From Gemmatimonadales bacterium (lineage in GTDB: Bacteria > Gemmatimonadota > Gemmatimonadetes > Gemmatimonadales > GWC2-71-9), in NCBI GenBank assembly GCA_019637315.1, contig JAHBVU010000003.1, forward strand, positions 186,001-250,000: 64,000 nucleotides of DNA. Direction: 5' to 3'. Shown here piece after piece: positions 44,187-55,663 of the stretch. Numbering within the stretch: the first letter of the stretch is position 1; every line of letters starts with the position of its first letter. The translations under genes and the position numbers were made by a program. The notes beneath the pieces are model-generated. The model saw only the letters and a program-made list of their open reading frames with translations. It ran no database searches and was not told the DNA's origin.

Positions 44187-44651
44187 TTACCGGTCGCGCG
44201 GGTTACTTCCGGGTGCGACGGCGTACTCCCAGACCCGCCAGACCCCGTCCCCCAAGGCCAGGGTAACTGTCTCGCCCCCAAACGTGCCGCCTCGGAACTC
44301 GACTCGAGTGTCGAAAACGACCAGCTCCGGCCGATCAGGCGGGGCTGCAACGACGTAACGGATGGCCGTGACGCGCCGCGCCACGACCGGCTGCAGCCGA
44401 CCAGTATGGAGGGACCAGGTCCGTTCGAAGGTTTCGCGGTTGATTCGCTGCCTGAAGTGGGGCGCCGTGCGGTTCCAGGCATCGCGGGCTCGGTCGTCTC
44501 GAAGCAGGCCAAACCACACGGTCGCTTCGCGGTCCGCCGCCTGGATGGCGCCCTGCATCGCGCCTGATGTTGCCGGACTGACAAGCTGCGCTGCCGCGCC
44601 GCGCCCACCCCACACACAGAGTAGCACACCAAGTGTCGTCAACGCCCTCAT
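44187..44651 (-). CDS. DUF4019-like exported protein
   Basis: A 154-residue protein with a signal peptide (ending about G-A-A-A-Q) and a single compact domain: A-D-R-E-A-T-V-W-F-G-L-L-R-D-D-R-A-R-D-A-W, then F-R-Q-R-I-N-R-E-T-F, and a final W-R-V-W-E-Y. This is the pattern of DUF4019 proteins, whose role is unknown. ATG 44651 begins the signal peptide; an ATG at 44666 is also in frame. It follows nrdJ after a terminator, so it is probably a separate unit. Confidence 0.6.
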   Translation of the reverse strand: MRALTTLGVLLCVWGGRGAAAQLVSPATSGAMQGAIQAADREATVWFGLLRDDRARDAWNRTAPHFRQRINRETFERTWSLHTGRLQPVVARRVTAIRYVVAAPPDRPELVVFDTRVEFRGGTFGGETVTLALGDGVWRVWEYAVAPGSNPRDR

Positions 44652-44687
44652 CGCTACCTCCAGCATCGGAACTTGCCTGCGAACGAA

Positions 44688-44718
44688 AGCCGCCTCAGAT
44701 GTTAGGTCTGAGGCGGCT
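44688..44718 (-). terminator. Hairpin terminator after nrdJ
   Basis: A perfect 12-bp stem (44688-44699/44707-44718) with a 7-nt loop. Downstream on the minus strand comes TTTCGTT, a modest T run, 66 nt after the nrdJ stop. Confidence 0.75.
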
Positions 44719-44783
44719 CGATGTAGGGACAGCTTCCAACCGAATTGGACGGCAGCGGCGCCGCCCCCGCATCTAATCTCCCG

Positions 44784-47336
44784 TTAGCCGCACTCGCTGA
44801 AGCCGCAAACGTGGCACTTGGCGCACCCCTCGGCGTACTCGAGCTGCGAGCTGCAGTCCGGGCACGAGCCCGCCAGCGTTTCCGACATGCCGCCCAGTGT
44901 CATCTGCTCGTTGCCGAGGACCACCATAACGGGCGTCGACTCCACCGGAGCCGCAGCCGACGTGCCGGCGAGCAGATCCTGCTGAATCCCCTGCTTCTCG
45001 GCCATCCAGCGTTCGAGCGCAATCCCGACCGCATCCGGCACCGACATGACCTTGTTGGCCCCAAGGCCCATGGTGCGGTCGGAGCTGATACCGCGCAGCT
45101 GGCGGTGCAGTTCCTTGATCGGAATTCCAGACCGGAGTCCGAGCGAGATGAGGCGACCAAGGGCTTCGACATCCGCCATCAACGCACCGCCGGCCTTGCC
45201 CAGGCTCATGAAGACTTCGAAGGGCTGGCCCTTGTCGTCTTCAGTGATGGTCACGTAAAGCGTACCAAGTGGTGTTTCGATTCGGCGCACCGAGCCCTTG
45301 AGCAACTCGGGTCGAGAGCGCTTCTGGCGCCGCTGCAGGTTTTCCGACTCGAGTTCGTGCACCAAACGGCGCAGCCGCTCGTTTTCGGAACGAACCTCGG
45401 CAATCTCGCCCAGCAGGTCGGCGCCCTCTTCGCGCACCTTGGCGCCGAGATTGACCACCGCCGTCGCCGCCGGCTGCTCCGCCGTGACCAGCACGTCGGC
45501 CAAGTCCTGGCGCGCCGCCGCTTTGCCGCTCTTGGTCGCCTCTTCCTGCACCTTCTTGGCGGTCGACCCGGCCGAGAGCACCTGCATGTCGCGGCTGCCG
45601 TCGCGGTACACCGTGACACCCTTGCAGCCGAGCTCGAAGGCCATCCGATAGATCTGCGCCACGTCCTCCTCGGTAGCCGTGTTGGCAAAATTCACGGTCT
45701 TCGAGATGGCGCTGTCATTGGCCTCCTGGAAGGCCGCCTGCATCCGCACATGCCACTCGGCGGAAATATCGTTGGCGGTGATGAAGACCCGCTGCCACTT
45801 TTCCGGCACTTCCGGATGCCGTGCATGGCCCGTTTCCGCGACGCGCTTGATCAGGTCCTCGGAGTACCATCCCTCGCGCCGGGCAATGGCCACGAAGTCT
45901 TCATTGACGTCGGGCATCAGCACGCCGGCCTGATTGCGCATGAAGGCCACCGCAAAGAGCGGCTCGATCCCGGAGCTGCAGCCGGCAATGATCGAGATCG
46001 TACCCGTGGGCGCCACCGTGGTGACGTTGCAGTTGCGCAGCCGGCGCATCGGCCGAATCCGCTTGCCGCTGGCATCGCGCGCCGCCGTGGCATCGGGGCC
46101 CCAGATGCTGCGCTCCCACTCGGCAAACGCGCCCCGCTGACCGGCCAATCGCTCGGACTCGATCTTGGCCTCATTGTCGATGAAACGCTGCACCTTACGA
46201 CCAAGCTCCACCGCGTCGGCCGAGTCGTAGGGAATCCCGAGCCGTACGAAGACATCGGCCAGACCCATCACGCCGAGACCGATCCGTCGGATCTTCTGCG
46301 CCAGCTCGGTAATCTCGGGCAGCGGGTAGTGATTCGCGTCGATCACGTTCTCGAGGAAGTGGGTGCAGAGATGCACCACCCGACGGAGCTGAGCCCAGTC
46401 GAGATCGTTGTCGACCACGAACTCGCCGAGGTTGATCGAGCCGAGATTGCAGACGTCATACGGCAGCAGCGGCTGCTCACCGCACGGATTGGTCGCCTCG
46501 TAGGCGCCCAGGTGCGGAACCGGGTTGTAATGGTTGGCCCGATCGATGAAGAACACGCCGGGCTCGCCCGTCTTCCAGGCGCCGTGAATGATCCGATCCC
46601 AGACGGTCCGCGCATCGAGCCGACCGACCACCGCGCGAGTCTTGGGATGGAGCAGATCGTACGACTCGCCCTTTTCCAGCGCCGCCATGAAGGCGTCGGT
46701 GACCGCGACCGAGATATTGAAGTTGGTAATCTTGGTCGTGTCGTCCTTGCAGGTGACGAAGTCCATCACGTCTGGATGATCGACCCGGAGGATGCCCATG
46801 TTGGCGCCGCGCCGAGTGCCGCCCTGCTTCACGACGTCGGTCGAGGCATCGAACAACGTCATGAAGGAGACGGGTCCGGAGGCCACACCCATGGTCGAGC
46901 GCACGATGTCGTTCTTGGGACGCAGCTTGGAGAAGCTGAAGCCGGTGCCACCGCCCGACTGATGCACCAGCGCCATGGCGGTCAGCGTGTCGTAGATGCC
47001 ACTCTTGCCGTTGGAGAGCGCATCTTCGACCGGCAGTACGAAGCAAGCGGACAGCTGACCGAGCGGCCGGCCGGCATTCATGAGCGTGGGCGAATTCGGC
47101 ATGAACAGCCGTTTGGCCATCAGCTCATAAAACGCCTCTGCCAGCGCCTCGACGGCACCATCGGACGCACCATAACCGCGATCGGCGCCCGCAATGGTTG
47201 TGGCGACTCGCCAGAACAGGTCTTCAGCCTGCTCACAAGGTACCCCAGACTCGTCTCGAACCAGGTAGCGTTTCTCGAGAACAGTGATCGCATTAGGCGA
47301 CAGTTGCAGCGGGACCCGTGGCGAGGCAGAACCCAT
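44784..47336 (-). CDS. nrdJ: Vitamin B12-dependent ribonucleoside-diphosphate reductase (class II)
   Basis: Makes deoxyribonucleotides by adenosylcobalamin radical chemistry. The 850-residue product has N-S-P-T-L-M-N-A-G, the cysteine C98, the finger-loop N283-P-C285-G-E287, and T-G-T-I-S-I-I-A-G. The C terminus is a zinc-ribbon-like C-P-D-C / C-A-K-C-H-V-C-G-F cluster typical of this NrdJ form. ATG 47336 has a GAGGAAA Shine-Dalgarno; the open frame extends to 47423 without a family match. I saw neither a cobalamin riboswitch nor an NrdR box in the 137 nt upstream. Confidence 0.96.
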   Translation of the reverse strand: MGSASPRVPLQLSPNAITVLEKRYLVRDESGVPCEQAEDLFWRVATTIAGADRGYGASDGAVEALAEAFYELMAKRLFMPNSPTLMNAGRPLGQLSACFVLPVEDALSNGKSGIYDTLTAMALVHQSGGGTGFSFSKLRPKNDIVRSTMGVASGPVSFMTLFDASTDVVKQGGTRRGANMGILRVDHPDVMDFVTCKDDTTKITNFNISVAVTDAFMAALEKGESYDLLHPKTRAVVGRLDARTVWDRIIHGAWKTGEPGVFFIDRANHYNPVPHLGAYEATNPCGEQPLLPYDVCNLGSINLGEFVVDNDLDWAQLRRVVHLCTHFLENVIDANHYPLPEITELAQKIRRIGLGVMGLADVFVRLGIPYDSADAVELGRKVQRFIDNEAKIESERLAGQRGAFAEWERSIWGPDATAARDASGKRIRPMRRLRNCNVTTVAPTGTISIIAGCSSGIEPLFAVAFMRNQAGVLMPDVNEDFVAIARREGWYSEDLIKRVAETGHARHPEVPEKWQRVFITANDISAEWHVRMQAAFQEANDSAISKTVNFANTATEEDVAQIYRMAFELGCKGVTVYRDGSRDMQVLSAGSTAKKVQEEATKSGKAAARQDLADVLVTAEQPAATAVVNLGAKVREEGADLLGEIAEVRSENERLRRLVHELESENLQRRQKRSRPELLKGSVRRIETPLGTLYVTITEDDKGQPFEVFMSLGKAGGALMADVEALGRLISLGLRSGIPIKELHRQLRGISSDRTMGLGANKVMSVPDAVGIALERWMAEKQGIQQDLLAGTSAAAPVESTPVMVVLGNEQMTLGGMSETLAGSCPDCSSQLEYAEGCAKCHVCGFSECG

Positions 47337-47473
47337 GGGCGTTTCCTCAGAGTTACGAATTGTTGATCGGTGATGGGAGGGACAAGCTAGGCGGATAGTC
47401 CGTTCAACACAACCGGGGCGCAACCGTAAGCGAGATGGGAACTAAGGGTATCAACATCACAAATCTGGCAGGG

Positions 47474-49651
47474 CTACCGGGCCGCCTCGACGACCGCAAA
47501 TGCGGCCCGGCGCCGAGCGCTCGTCTCTCCCTGCTCCACCAGCAACTCGACTTCATAGCGACCGGCGCGCAGCCCGCGCAGGGGCAGCATCAGTCGGGCA
47601 CGCGACCCGACTGATTCCCGCCCGGCAACCGGCTGCCAATCCCCGGCATGGGGCCAATTTCGCCAGCGCTCGGTCTTGCCATCCTGCCGGATCGGGCGAA
47701 CCATCGCGCGCGCCCGCGCGCCCTCCGAGGCAAAGCCGATCAGATCGGCCGACAGCTCGAGCACGGCGCCGCGATCGAAGACCGGATCCGGCTCCGCGAC
47801 CACCGGGCCGGCGGCGCCCGCAAGCGACCAGACGGCACTCGCGCCAGCCCGGCCCAGCGCCAGTTCCGAGAGCGTTGCCGCCCCCAGACTGCCGACCGCC
47901 AACCCCTCGCGACTGACGATGGCACCGCGGTTGCCCGACTCGATTGCCATCCGCGCATTGTAGAACCCCGCGGGCAGCGACAACCCGGCCTGACCTCGCA
48001 GCACCTGCCCGCTCGGCCCCGGCTCGCGCACCAGCGACAGCGTCGTATCGAGCGCCCGGACAGCCAGGTTGCGATCGTCCCATGCCACCATGCGAACCCG
48101 GACCGGTACCGGCTGATCCCCGGCGGCGACGGAGTCGAGCACAAACGCCTGGATCAGGAAGAGCGCGTCGATCTCCCCGGCATCGGCCCGCCCGGTCAGC
48201 GCCGCAATCTGGACGCGCGCAGGCAGGTCACCCTCGAAGCGGAGGGGGTAACGATCCGTCGTCAGGGCGAGGTTCCGGCCCGCCGTGCCAAGATCCCGTT
48301 CCTGGCGCTTGAAGACCTCGAGCTGATCCCGCCGCCCGTCCACCGCCGCCTGATAGAACGGAGCGAGCTGCGCCCGCGAGCGAAGCAGCTGATCGGCCAG
48401 CGCCGAGTCACGGTCGCCGGCCTCGTCACCAGCCGGCGATCCGGCCGGCAGCCCGCCCGCGACATCGAAGACGCTCTCGACGATCCGATAATTGGTGGTG
48501 TCGGCGCCCGCGGTGAAGTGCACGAAGAGGTCGCCCTCCGGACGCCGATAGCGCCAAGACTCGTTGGGCGTCACTCCAGCCACCCGGAGCGTCGCCCGAC
48601 TGTCGGGGGCCCCATGCCGCACGAAGACACTGACCCGCTGATCGAAGGGATTCCGATAATCACGCAGCGCCTGCGCCAGCCGCCGATAGTGTTCCGGCAA
48701 ACGCTGTCCGGTGGGGCGCAGATCTTCGCGATCCCGATGAGTCCAAAAGCCTTCGAGAAAAGCCGCGCGCTCGGCGCCAGACACGGCGTCATACCGCGCC
48801 AGCTCGTCCGCCGTCGCAATCCAGGCGATGTCCTGACGCAGTTGCGCCACCAGGGCAGCGTCGTCGACCGCCGCGACTTCATAGTAGGTCCGCAGCGCCT
48901 CCGGCTCCGCCCGCGTCAGACGAAGGCGAACACCCTCCAGCAGACCTCGAGCCCGGCCACCCGGTACCTCCGCAGCCTCGGCAAACACGGTCAGCGCCGC
49001 GGTCGTGTCGCCCAGCAGCGCTTCGACCCGTCCCAGCCCGAGCATGCTCTCCGCGTTGCGAGTCCGCTGCTGCACGGCACGCCGAAACCCGTCGCGCACC
49101 ACCAGCGCCGAGGGGCGCTGATCGCGCTGGAGCCGATCCCGGGCAATGCCTTCCATCGCGCCGGCCACGCTGGTATCCGCCAGCAACGCCCGACTGAACG
49201 CCACGATGGCGCGGTCCCAGGAATCGCGCGACAAGAAGGCCCGCCGACCGACCCGGGTGGTGTCGGCGCCTTCACCCAGCGCCAGTTCAGCCTGCCCCAA
49301 TCCGAACCAGGCCGCACCCCACTGCGGCGCCAACTGCGTCGCCCACTTGAACTCGGACACGGCCCCGGAGGATTCACCGAGCCGGAGCGCAATCATGCCG
49401 AGCCGGACATGCACTGCAGGATTCGAGCGATTCCGCCGAGCGGCGGCGATCAGGGGCTTCTCGAGCGCGCGCAACGCCTCGTTGCCAGAGGCGGCCGCCA
49501 GCGAGTCCTGGAAAGCCAGCAGGTCGCGATCACGGGCCGACTGCGAAACGGCCGGAACCGTCGCCACCGCCAGCCACAGACACGAAAGCGGCACGATGGA
49601 CCGCCATCGGAATCCGACGCCGATCAGACGAGTAAACGGGGAGTTGCCCAT
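47474..49651 (-). CDS. TPR / GWxTD domain exported protein
   Basis: A 725-residue protein with a signal peptide (about 10-36). TPR-like helical repeats follow (about 40-230, e.g. W-G-A-A-W-F-G-L-G-Q-A-E-L-A-L-G), then a GWxTD-type domain around F-W-T-H-R-D with R-H-G-A-P-D-S-R, then beta-rich domains to the C terminus (about 420-725). GWxTD proteins are of unknown function and frequent in Gemmatimonadota-like genomes. It lies between the amidase and nrdJ on the same strand. Confidence 0.7.
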   Translation of the reverse strand: MGNSPFTRLIGVGFRWRSIVPLSCLWLAVATVPAVSQSARDRDLLAFQDSLAAASGNEALRALEKPLIAAARRNRSNPAVHVRLGMIALRLGESSGAVSEFKWATQLAPQWGAAWFGLGQAELALGEGADTTRVGRRAFLSRDSWDRAIVAFSRALLADTSVAGAMEGIARDRLQRDQRPSALVVRDGFRRAVQQRTRNAESMLGLGRVEALLGDTTAALTVFAEAAEVPGGRARGLLEGVRLRLTRAEPEALRTYYEVAAVDDAALVAQLRQDIAWIATADELARYDAVSGAERAAFLEGFWTHRDREDLRPTGQRLPEHYRRLAQALRDYRNPFDQRVSVFVRHGAPDSRATLRVAGVTPNESWRYRRPEGDLFVHFTAGADTTNYRIVESVFDVAGGLPAGSPAGDEAGDRDSALADQLLRSRAQLAPFYQAAVDGRRDQLEVFKRQERDLGTAGRNLALTTDRYPLRFEGDLPARVQIAALTGRADAGEIDALFLIQAFVLDSVAAGDQPVPVRVRMVAWDDRNLAVRALDTTLSLVREPGPSGQVLRGQAGLSLPAGFYNARMAIESGNRGAIVSREGLAVGSLGAATLSELALGRAGASAVWSLAGAAGPVVAEPDPVFDRGAVLELSADLIGFASEGARARAMVRPIRQDGKTERWRNWPHAGDWQPVAGRESVGSRARLMLPLRGLRAGRYEVELLVEQGETSARRRAAFAVVEAAR

Positions 49652-49695
49652 AACAAAAGGGAGACGACCGACCGACCGAAACCAGCACATCCGAA

Positions 49696-51603
49696 TCAAT
49701 CGGCGGAGCGATGACGGAAGTAGTCCTCGAGCCCGGCCTTGAGCGCCCGGGCGTAGCGGCGTCGGCCCTCCTCCGAACGGAGCCAGGCCTCGTGCTCCGG
49801 CCACATCATGAACAACCCTTCCGCCAGCACGGCGGGCATCCAGGTCGGGCGCACCACGGCCAGGTCGCCGCGGGCAATGCCGAGATCACGAGTTCCCAAC
49901 TCCTCGACCAGGCGAGCCTGAATCCGTCGGGCCAGGTCGGCGCTCCGCGGGTGGAAGTAGAACACGCTCGAGCCGTGATTGGGCTCGGGAGGCACACCGT
50001 CGGGCAGGGCGTTGCCATGGATCGAGAGCATCAGGTCGGCATCGACGCTGTCGGCGAGACGGACCCGGTCGATCAGCCCGACCGCGCCGGCGCCTCGACG
50101 AGTCATGATCACGCGAGCCCCGGCGTCGGTCAGCATCGGCTCCAACAGCAGCGCCACGGCAAGGGTCGCCTCCGCCTCACGAAGGCCGCTCGGGCCAGTG
50201 CTGCCACCCGGCGGGTGGCCCGGGTCGACCACGATCAGCCGCCCGGCCAGCGGTCGCGCCCGGTTGACCGCCCGCGGGCGCCGAATCTCCAGCAGCAAAT
50301 CGTTGCGATCCCAGCGCGCCCGGTACCCGATCAGCGGCGCGTCGAGCTGGAAGCTCAGCTCCACCTCGCTGCCCACCTGGCGCCAGTCGGTCGCCGTGAC
50401 GAGCGTGTCACCCGGTCCGTGGCGGATCCAAGCCGGATTGCCGCTTGCTCCGTAGAGCCGAAGCGTGAGTCGTCGCGACTCCTCCTCGATCCGGTAGGGC
50501 ACCCGATAGTCGATCGGGATCCGGATCGAGACCCGGTCCGGCAACGAGGTGACCGTCACGGCATCGACCCGCGCTCGGGCCGCCACCACGGCCGCCGGCT
50601 GGGCCAGAGCTTCGGCCAGCGGCACCCACGCCTCGGTCGCGGAACCCAGCCGGATCCGCAGGTCGTCGTTGATCCGCCCCGACAGCTGCGCCAGCGTGCC
50701 GGCCGGAAAAAACCAGTGGTAGGTTGCCCCGGGGTGCGCCCGACCGGTGGTGATGCCGTCGCGCGAGGCTGCGCTGGCCCCGCTGTCGTCGAGCCGCACC
50801 GCCGCCGGCATCGAGTCGAGCAGCGCGACCGCCAGGGGCCAGTCGACCCGAACCGTATCCCGACCGCGCACCGCCTCGAGCCGGAGCGGACGCACCGGGG
50901 TCGGGGTCGCTCGCTCCGCACCGAGGACCGGGCCTAACGAACCGATGGCCAGGCCGCGGACCGCGCCGGCATACCGATCACCCCGGCCCGGGCGACGGAG
51001 CCGGGCCGTGTCCCGATCGAAGGCCCGCAGGCCGGCGGGCACCGGGGCCGGCGAGCCCGTTGGGCTCAACAGGATCCGCCGACCGCCCGGCAACACTAGG
51101 CTGACGGTGGCGCCTTCGCTGGCCCGAACCGAGAGCGGCAGGGCTTCCTCAGCCGGCCACCAGACCCGCCCCCTCGGCGAGAGCGATTGAGGGTCGATCC
51201 AGGGCCCGGTGGCCGGCGGATCGAATCGCTCGGTCCGCTGGACGGTGACGACAGTGGTGGCCCGCTCGCTGCCCCGGCGGGCTTCGATCACCAGCCGCGC
51301 GGGGGATTCGGCCGGGTACCGGATCCAGGCAATGAAGGCGCCATTGCGGGTGACCCGGGCAGGCTGGCCATTGACGGTGACCGCGGCGCGTCCGTCCCCC
51401 ACCGAGCCGAACACGAAGCTCGAGTCCTCGACATCGACGCGATCAGCCTGACTCGGATAGACGAGACGAATGGCCAGCGGCCCGTCGGCAGCAGGCATGG
51501 CGGCCCGCTGCCACGCCGCTTCCTGCGCCTGCACCCCGGAGACCAGCATGGCAAGCAGCAGGAAGACCCCCAGGGCGGGGGCTCGGTAACAAGCCGCTGT
51601 CAT
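49696..51603 (-). CDS. N-acetylmuramoyl-L-alanine amidase, exported
   Basis: A 635-residue protein. The signal peptide ends V-S-G-V-Q-A-Q; the middle contains beta-rich SH3/AMIN-like domains (about 40-400). The C-terminal amidase_3 domain has the zinc ligands H in V-D-P-G-H-P-P-G-G, E in L-R-E-A-E, H in S-I-H-G-N-A, and a catalytic E in L-A-E-G-L-F. It cleaves the stem peptide from MurNAc. A GTG at 51618 is an alternative start. It is divergent from the Ser/Thr kinase gene by about 120 nt. Confidence 0.87.
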   Translation of the reverse strand: MTAACYRAPALGVFLLLAMLVSGVQAQEAAWQRAAMPAADGPLAIRLVYPSQADRVDVEDSSFVFGSVGDGRAAVTVNGQPARVTRNGAFIAWIRYPAESPARLVIEARRGSERATTVVTVQRTERFDPPATGPWIDPQSLSPRGRVWWPAEEALPLSVRASEGATVSLVLPGGRRILLSPTGSPAPVPAGLRAFDRDTARLRRPGRGDRYAGAVRGLAIGSLGPVLGAERATPTPVRPLRLEAVRGRDTVRVDWPLAVALLDSMPAAVRLDDSGASAASRDGITTGRAHPGATYHWFFPAGTLAQLSGRINDDLRIRLGSATEAWVPLAEALAQPAAVVAARARVDAVTVTSLPDRVSIRIPIDYRVPYRIEEESRRLTLRLYGASGNPAWIRHGPGDTLVTATDWRQVGSEVELSFQLDAPLIGYRARWDRNDLLLEIRRPRAVNRARPLAGRLIVVDPGHPPGGSTGPSGLREAEATLAVALLLEPMLTDAGARVIMTRRGAGAVGLIDRVRLADSVDADLMLSIHGNALPDGVPPEPNHGSSVFYFHPRSADLARRIQARLVEELGTRDLGIARGDLAVVRPTWMPAVLAEGLFMMWPEHEAWLRSEEGRRRYARALKAGLEDYFRHRSAD

Positions 51604-51646
51604 CGCTGCAAGGTACACAGTGACTATGACTTACACCATTGCGCGG

Positions 51647-51676
51647 TTGACGCTCGGCGCCGTCGCGGCCTAGATT
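51647..51676 (+). promoter_or_regulatory. Promoter of the kinase/phosphatase/FHA-protease operon
   Basis: TTGACG (51647-51652) and TAGATT (51671-51676) are 18 nt apart, a good sigma-70-like pair. +1 would be near 51683. GGAGG (51681-51685) follows immediately, serving a 23-codon upstream ORF at 51695. Confidence 0.6.
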
Positions 51677-51722
51677 GCCCGGAGGTGACGTTCGATGGCA
51701 GCTTCGGGCAACGACGCCAAGG

Positions 51723-53221
<1,499 letters not shown>

Positions 53222-53225
<4 letters not shown>

Positions 53226-54280
53226 GCGGTCGCAACGCCATCGTGCTCGAGATCGCTGCCCTCACCGATCTGGGTCGGACCCGCGATCACAACGAGGACA
53301 CCTACCTCGTTGCGGACCTGACCAGGGGCACGACCGACGTGCTCACCAGCAGCCGGGCGGAATTGGGTCCCAAAGGGTCCCTGTTTCTCGTGGCCGACGG
53401 GATGGGCGGTGCGGCGGCGGGCGAACTCGCAAGCGCGCTCGCTGCGGATACGATCTTCGAAACGCTGCGCGCCTCCTGGACCTCTGAGGGGGCAGCAGAA
53501 CCCGACGCCTTTGCCAGGCAAATCAAGGCCGCGGTCGAGGCGGCCAACGATCGGATCCACCGCTACGCCGCCGAGCACCAGGAATCGCGCGGGATGGGCA
53601 CCACGGCAACGGTCGTCGGAGTGCTCGGAAACCGGCTGCACCTGGCGCAGGTGGGCGACAGCCGCGCCTATCTCGTTCGCGACGGTCGGGCGGTCCAGCT
53701 CACCAAGGACCAATCCTTGATCCAGCGCCTGATCGACGCCGGCGAGCTGACCGAAGACCAGGCCGCCCAGAGCGAACGGCGCAACATTATTCTGCAGGCC
53801 CTGGGGCCCGACGCGCGAATTCGCGTCGACGTGACCTATCAGGACATTGCCAGCGGCGACATCCTGATCCTCTGTTCCGATGGTCTGTCCGGTCAGGTCA
53901 CCCGTGATGAGATCGGTCGACTGGCGGCGGAAACACCAGTCCTGGCCGACCTGCCCGGCCAGCTCGTGGCCCTTGCCAACGAGCGCGGCGGACCCGACAA
54001 CATCACGGTCGTGGCGGTCCGCTTCGAAGGCGCCGGGCTGCCGGCGCCAGCGGCGGCGGACGACCTGGGCTACCATGCGCACCCGTCGATCGACAGCTCC
54101 GACGAGCAGCCGGTCCAGATCCTCGCGACTCCGGTGAACACCGACGCGGTCATCGCGACCGACGAGGAGGAGACGCCTCCGATCCGTCGGACGCGGCGGA
54201 CCGGCTCGCCCGCGATGATGGCAGCCATCGGTGTCGCCATCCTGCTGGGCCTGCTCGCCATCTTCCTGCTCGTCGCCTGA
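53222..54280 (+). CDS. PP2C-type protein phosphatase, membrane-anchored
   Basis: A 352-residue protein. The PP2C domain (about 8-250) has R-D-H-N-E-D, V-A-D-G-M-G-G, G-D-S-R-A-Y, C-S-D-G-L-S and G-P-D-N-I-T metal and phosphate sites. A linker and a C-terminal membrane helix (about 329-351) hold it at the membrane with the active domain cytosolic. It should reverse the neighbouring kinase. Start and kinase stop overlap (ATGA). Confidence 0.93.
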
Positions 54281-54294
54281 CGCGCTGAACCTCC

Positions 54295-55656
54295 ATGTAC
54301 GCTCAATTCCGATACCGCGGCGGCCCCCGGGCCGGCGAGGTCACCGTCGTTGGCAACGATTTCGTGACCATCGGGCGCCATCCGGCGTCCGACCTGGCCT
54401 TCGACCCGGAACGCGACCTCGAAGTGTCAGTCCGCCACGCTGCCGTCTTCAAGCAAGGCGGATCCTTTCTGATCCGCGACCTGGCATCGAGCAACGGCAC
54501 CTTCCGCAACGGTAAACGAATCCGCGGCGACCAGCCGATCGAGCCCGGGGACGTGCTGCGCTTCGGTCCTTCGGGCCCGGAGGTCGAGTTCTCGATCGCC
54601 ACCTCGTACGCACCAACCAGGTCAGACGTCCCGGCCATCGACCAGACCCCGACCGAGATTTTCGGCCCCCGAACCGGCACGGCCCAACGGGTTCAACGCG
54701 AAGTGGTGAGGCAGACCCGACCGTGGAAGGCGCTTGCGCTGGCTGCGGTGGCGCTGGCAGTGATTGCGGCCGGCATCGGCGGCTGGCAGCTCTATCGGAC
54801 CCGCACCGAGTTGACTGCGCAGCGCACCGAGCTGATGGGCCGAATCGACCAGTTGCTGGCCCGCCTCGACCAGGGCCGCCCCGCCGATGCCGGAGTCCGC
54901 GCCGCACTGGCGGAGGCCCGACACGAGGTCGATCAGCTCAAGACGGCGGTGACAGCGCAGGCGTCGAGTGCGGCGGCGCTCGATACGCTGTCCCGTGCCG
55001 TGGTGAGGGTGGCCGAGCGACCCGAGCGGGTCCTGGCTGCCGCGACTCTGGATCCGGCCAGCGCGAGTGGTCGGCATCGCGCTGCCGTTGCCGTGATTGC
55101 CGCCGAGTCGCCCGCCGGTCGGGCGGTATCGGGAACCGGGTTTGCAGTTCGGAGCACGGCCGACACCGTCTGGCTGGCGACCGCCCGTCATCTCGTTCGC
55201 GACGCCGCGGGTGTTGTCGCGGCGCGCATCGCGGTGATCTTCGACGGGTCAGCCCAGGCATTTCGTGGTGCGATTGCCGGGGTGCATGACAGCGCCGACG
55301 TCGCCATCGTCCGCGCCGTGATCCGCGGCGGCGCCGGAGCGGCGGTAACCCTGGCCGATCGCGTCGCCGTGGGCGATGCGGTGGCGCTCTATGGCTATCC
55401 GTTCGGGCTCGATTCCCTGGGAGACTGGCGCCAGTCGGGCGTCCGGGGACGCAGCTCGGTGGGCACGGTCGCGGAAACGCGGGCAGGCGGGTTCGACATC
55501 GACGGCTACGGTACCTACGGATCGAGCGGCAGCCCGGTCTTCACGCCGGACGGCCAGGTCGTCGGTCTCGTCTCCGGCCGTGCGGAGGAGGCGGGCCGCC
55601 TGGTCGTGGTGCCGGCCGCGGCCATTCGCCGGGCGCTCGACCGACCCCGCCCTTGA
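54295..55656 (+). CDS. FHA domain - transmembrane - trypsin-like serine protease protein
   Basis: A 453-residue protein with an unusual build. Residues 1-100 form an FHA phosphothreonine-binding domain (G-R-H-P-A-S-D at 27-33; S-V-R-H at 45-48; S-S-N-G-T at 65-69). A membrane helix (about 145-167) and a coiled coil (170-245) follow, then a trypsin/DegP-like domain (about 260-450) in the periplasm with H299, D335 and S411 (G-S-S-G-S-P). It would read cytosolic phosphorylation and act on periplasmic targets. Third gene of the kinase operon. Confidence 0.85.
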   Translation: MYAQFRYRGGPRAGEVTVVGNDFVTIGRHPASDLAFDPERDLEVSVRHAAVFKQGGSFLIRDLASSNGTFRNGKRIRGDQPIEPGDVLRFGPSGPEVEFSIATSYAPTRSDVPAIDQTPTEIFGPRTGTAQRVQREVVRQTRPWKALALAAVALAVIAAGIGGWQLYRTRTELTAQRTELMGRIDQLLARLDQGRPADAGVRAALAEARHEVDQLKTAVTAQASSAAALDTLSRAVVRVAERPERVLAAATLDPASASGRHRAAVAVIAAESPAGRAVSGTGFAVRSTADTVWLATARHLVRDAAGVVAARIAVIFDGSAQAFRGAIAGVHDSADVAIVRAVIRGGAGAAVTLADRVAVGDAVALYGYPFGLDSLGDWRQSGVRGRSSVGTVAETRAGGFDIDGYGTYGSSGSPVFTPDGQVVGLVSGRAEEAGRLVVVPAAAIRRALDRPRP

Positions 55657-55663
55657 GGCCGTT

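Noticed and set aside
47337-47473. Cobalamin riboswitch or NrdR box before nrdJ
   Set aside because: The gap is 137 nt and shows neither a B12-box-like sequence nor an ACACWATATAGTGT-like palindrome.
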